Assembly (NCBI GenBank): GCA_030607345.1
Contig: JAUWKC010000124.1
Location: 1-5,713 of the forward strand
Direction: 5' to 3'
From: Planctomycetota bacterium
GTDB lineage: Bacteria; Planctomycetota; Phycisphaerae; Sedimentisphaerales; SG8-4
DNA: 5,713 nucleotides
Every line of letters starts with the position of its first letter. Positions within the stretch are counted from its first letter, which is position 1. Below the pieces are notes generated by a model. The model saw only the letters and a list, made by a program, of their open reading frames with translations. It made no database searches and was not told the DNA's origin. The position numbers and the translations under genes were made by a program. Positions 5,248-5,713 of this stretch are shown piece by piece.

Positions 5248-5297
5248 GCTTTGGCCGGCCTGTCGAATTGAAGAGTCTGAAGCGCAAAGAGTTGAAT

Positions 5298-5713
5298 ATG
5301 GCAACGCTGCTTGGCAGAAAAGTTGGTATGACCCAGGTGTATGACGAGGCGGGCAGGATGCTGCCGGTTACTGTTATACAGGCTGGTCCCTGTGCGGTTC
5401 TGCAGGTCAAAACGACCGAGTCAGACGGTTACAATGCCGTACAGTTGGGCTTTGATGACGTAAAACCGTCTCAGCGGAAGAAGCCTCAGATTGGCCATAC
5501 GGAAAAAGCCGGCACGGCGCCGAAAAAGTTCGTCAGGGAGATGCGTCTGCTGGATGGCGTCGAAGTTGATTGTAAGGTGGGAGACCTGCTTACCGTCTCG
5601 GTTTTTGAGGAGAACAAATGCGTCGATGTTACCGGTACCAGCAAAGGCAAAGGCTTTGCCGGGGTGATGAAACGTCATGGGTTTCATGGCTTTCCCGCCT
5701 CGCACGGTACCGA
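5298..5713 (+). CDS. rplC: 50S ribosomal protein L3, 5' part (continues past the window)
   Basis: L3 binds 23S rRNA domain VI early in 50S assembly and reaches toward the peptidyl transferase centre. Only the first 138 codons are in the window, with no stop before the end. They begin MATLLGRKVGMTQVYDEAG and read LPVTVIQAGPCAVLQVKT, a DGYNAVQLGF segment, VDVTGTSKGKGFAGVMKR and HGFHGFPASHGT, all standard L3 landmarks. The ATG at 5298 follows AAAGAG (5286-5291) by 6 nt. The central extension carrying the PrmB-methylated Gln lies beyond the window. It follows rpsJ by 50 nt in the same direction, consistent with co-transcription. I see no frameshift in the visible part. Confidence 0.97.
   Translation, partial: MATLLGRKVGMTQVYDEAGRMLPVTVIQAGPCAVLQVKTTESDGYNAVQLGFDDVKPSQRKKPQIGHTEKAGTAPKKFVREMRLLDGVEVDCKVGDLLTVSVFEENKCVDVTGTSKGKGFAGVMKRHGFHGFPASHGT

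Noticed and set aside
4804..5304. A 166-codon open frame on the - strand over rpsJ
   Set aside because: It is opposite the S10 gene, has no recognisable protein features, and runs through the promoter and terminator signals of the + strand.

Overview
This window is a bacterial chromosomal segment holding a rearranged str/S10 ribosomal-protein region. Every confident gene is on the + strand. Order: a two-CBS-domain protein; tRNA-Leu(CAG); rpsL (S12); rpsG (S7); fusA (EF-G); a 560-nt stretch without a gene; rpsJ (S10); and the start of rplC (L3), cut by the window end. The EF-G domain II wording (a GDKHGDL segment) and the S7 N-terminus recall sequences I associate with Planctomycetota. The missing tuf gene and the weak ribosome binding sites at fusA and rpsJ fit that too. 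This assignment is an inference of moderate confidence at best.

Layout. Bases 110-532 encode a stand-alone CBS-pair protein with an excellent ribosome binding site. Bases 533-834 hold no gene, but contain a near-perfect inverted repeat (711-788) and a sigma70-type promoter just ahead of the tRNA (835-919). A 13-bp hairpin without a T tract follows the tRNA. A promoter with a perfect TATAAT and 17-nt spacer (1114-1142) precedes a leader of about 130 nt with mutually exclusive base pairings, then rpsL and rpsG. A strong intrinsic terminator separates rpsG from fusA, which is unusual because these genes are normally co-transcribed.

Between fusA and rpsJ, where tuf often lies, there is no protein gene. 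Instead there is a TTGACA-17-TAAATT promoter, about 370 nt of non-coding sequence able to form several helices, an intrinsic terminator ending in seven T, and a separate extended -10 promoter for rpsJ. This looks like an independent non-coding RNA gene inside a translation operon. I could not match it to RNase P RNA, tmRNA, 6S RNA, SRP RNA, group I or II introns or a known riboswitch. It is the best candidate here for something undescribed.

The ribosomal genes work together in translation: S12 and S7 shape the decoding centre and 30S head, EF-G drives translocation or recycling, S10 also acts as NusE in antitermination, and L3 nucleates 50S assembly. S12 naturally carries Arg at the Lys88 position, the same change that gives streptomycin resistance in other bacteria.
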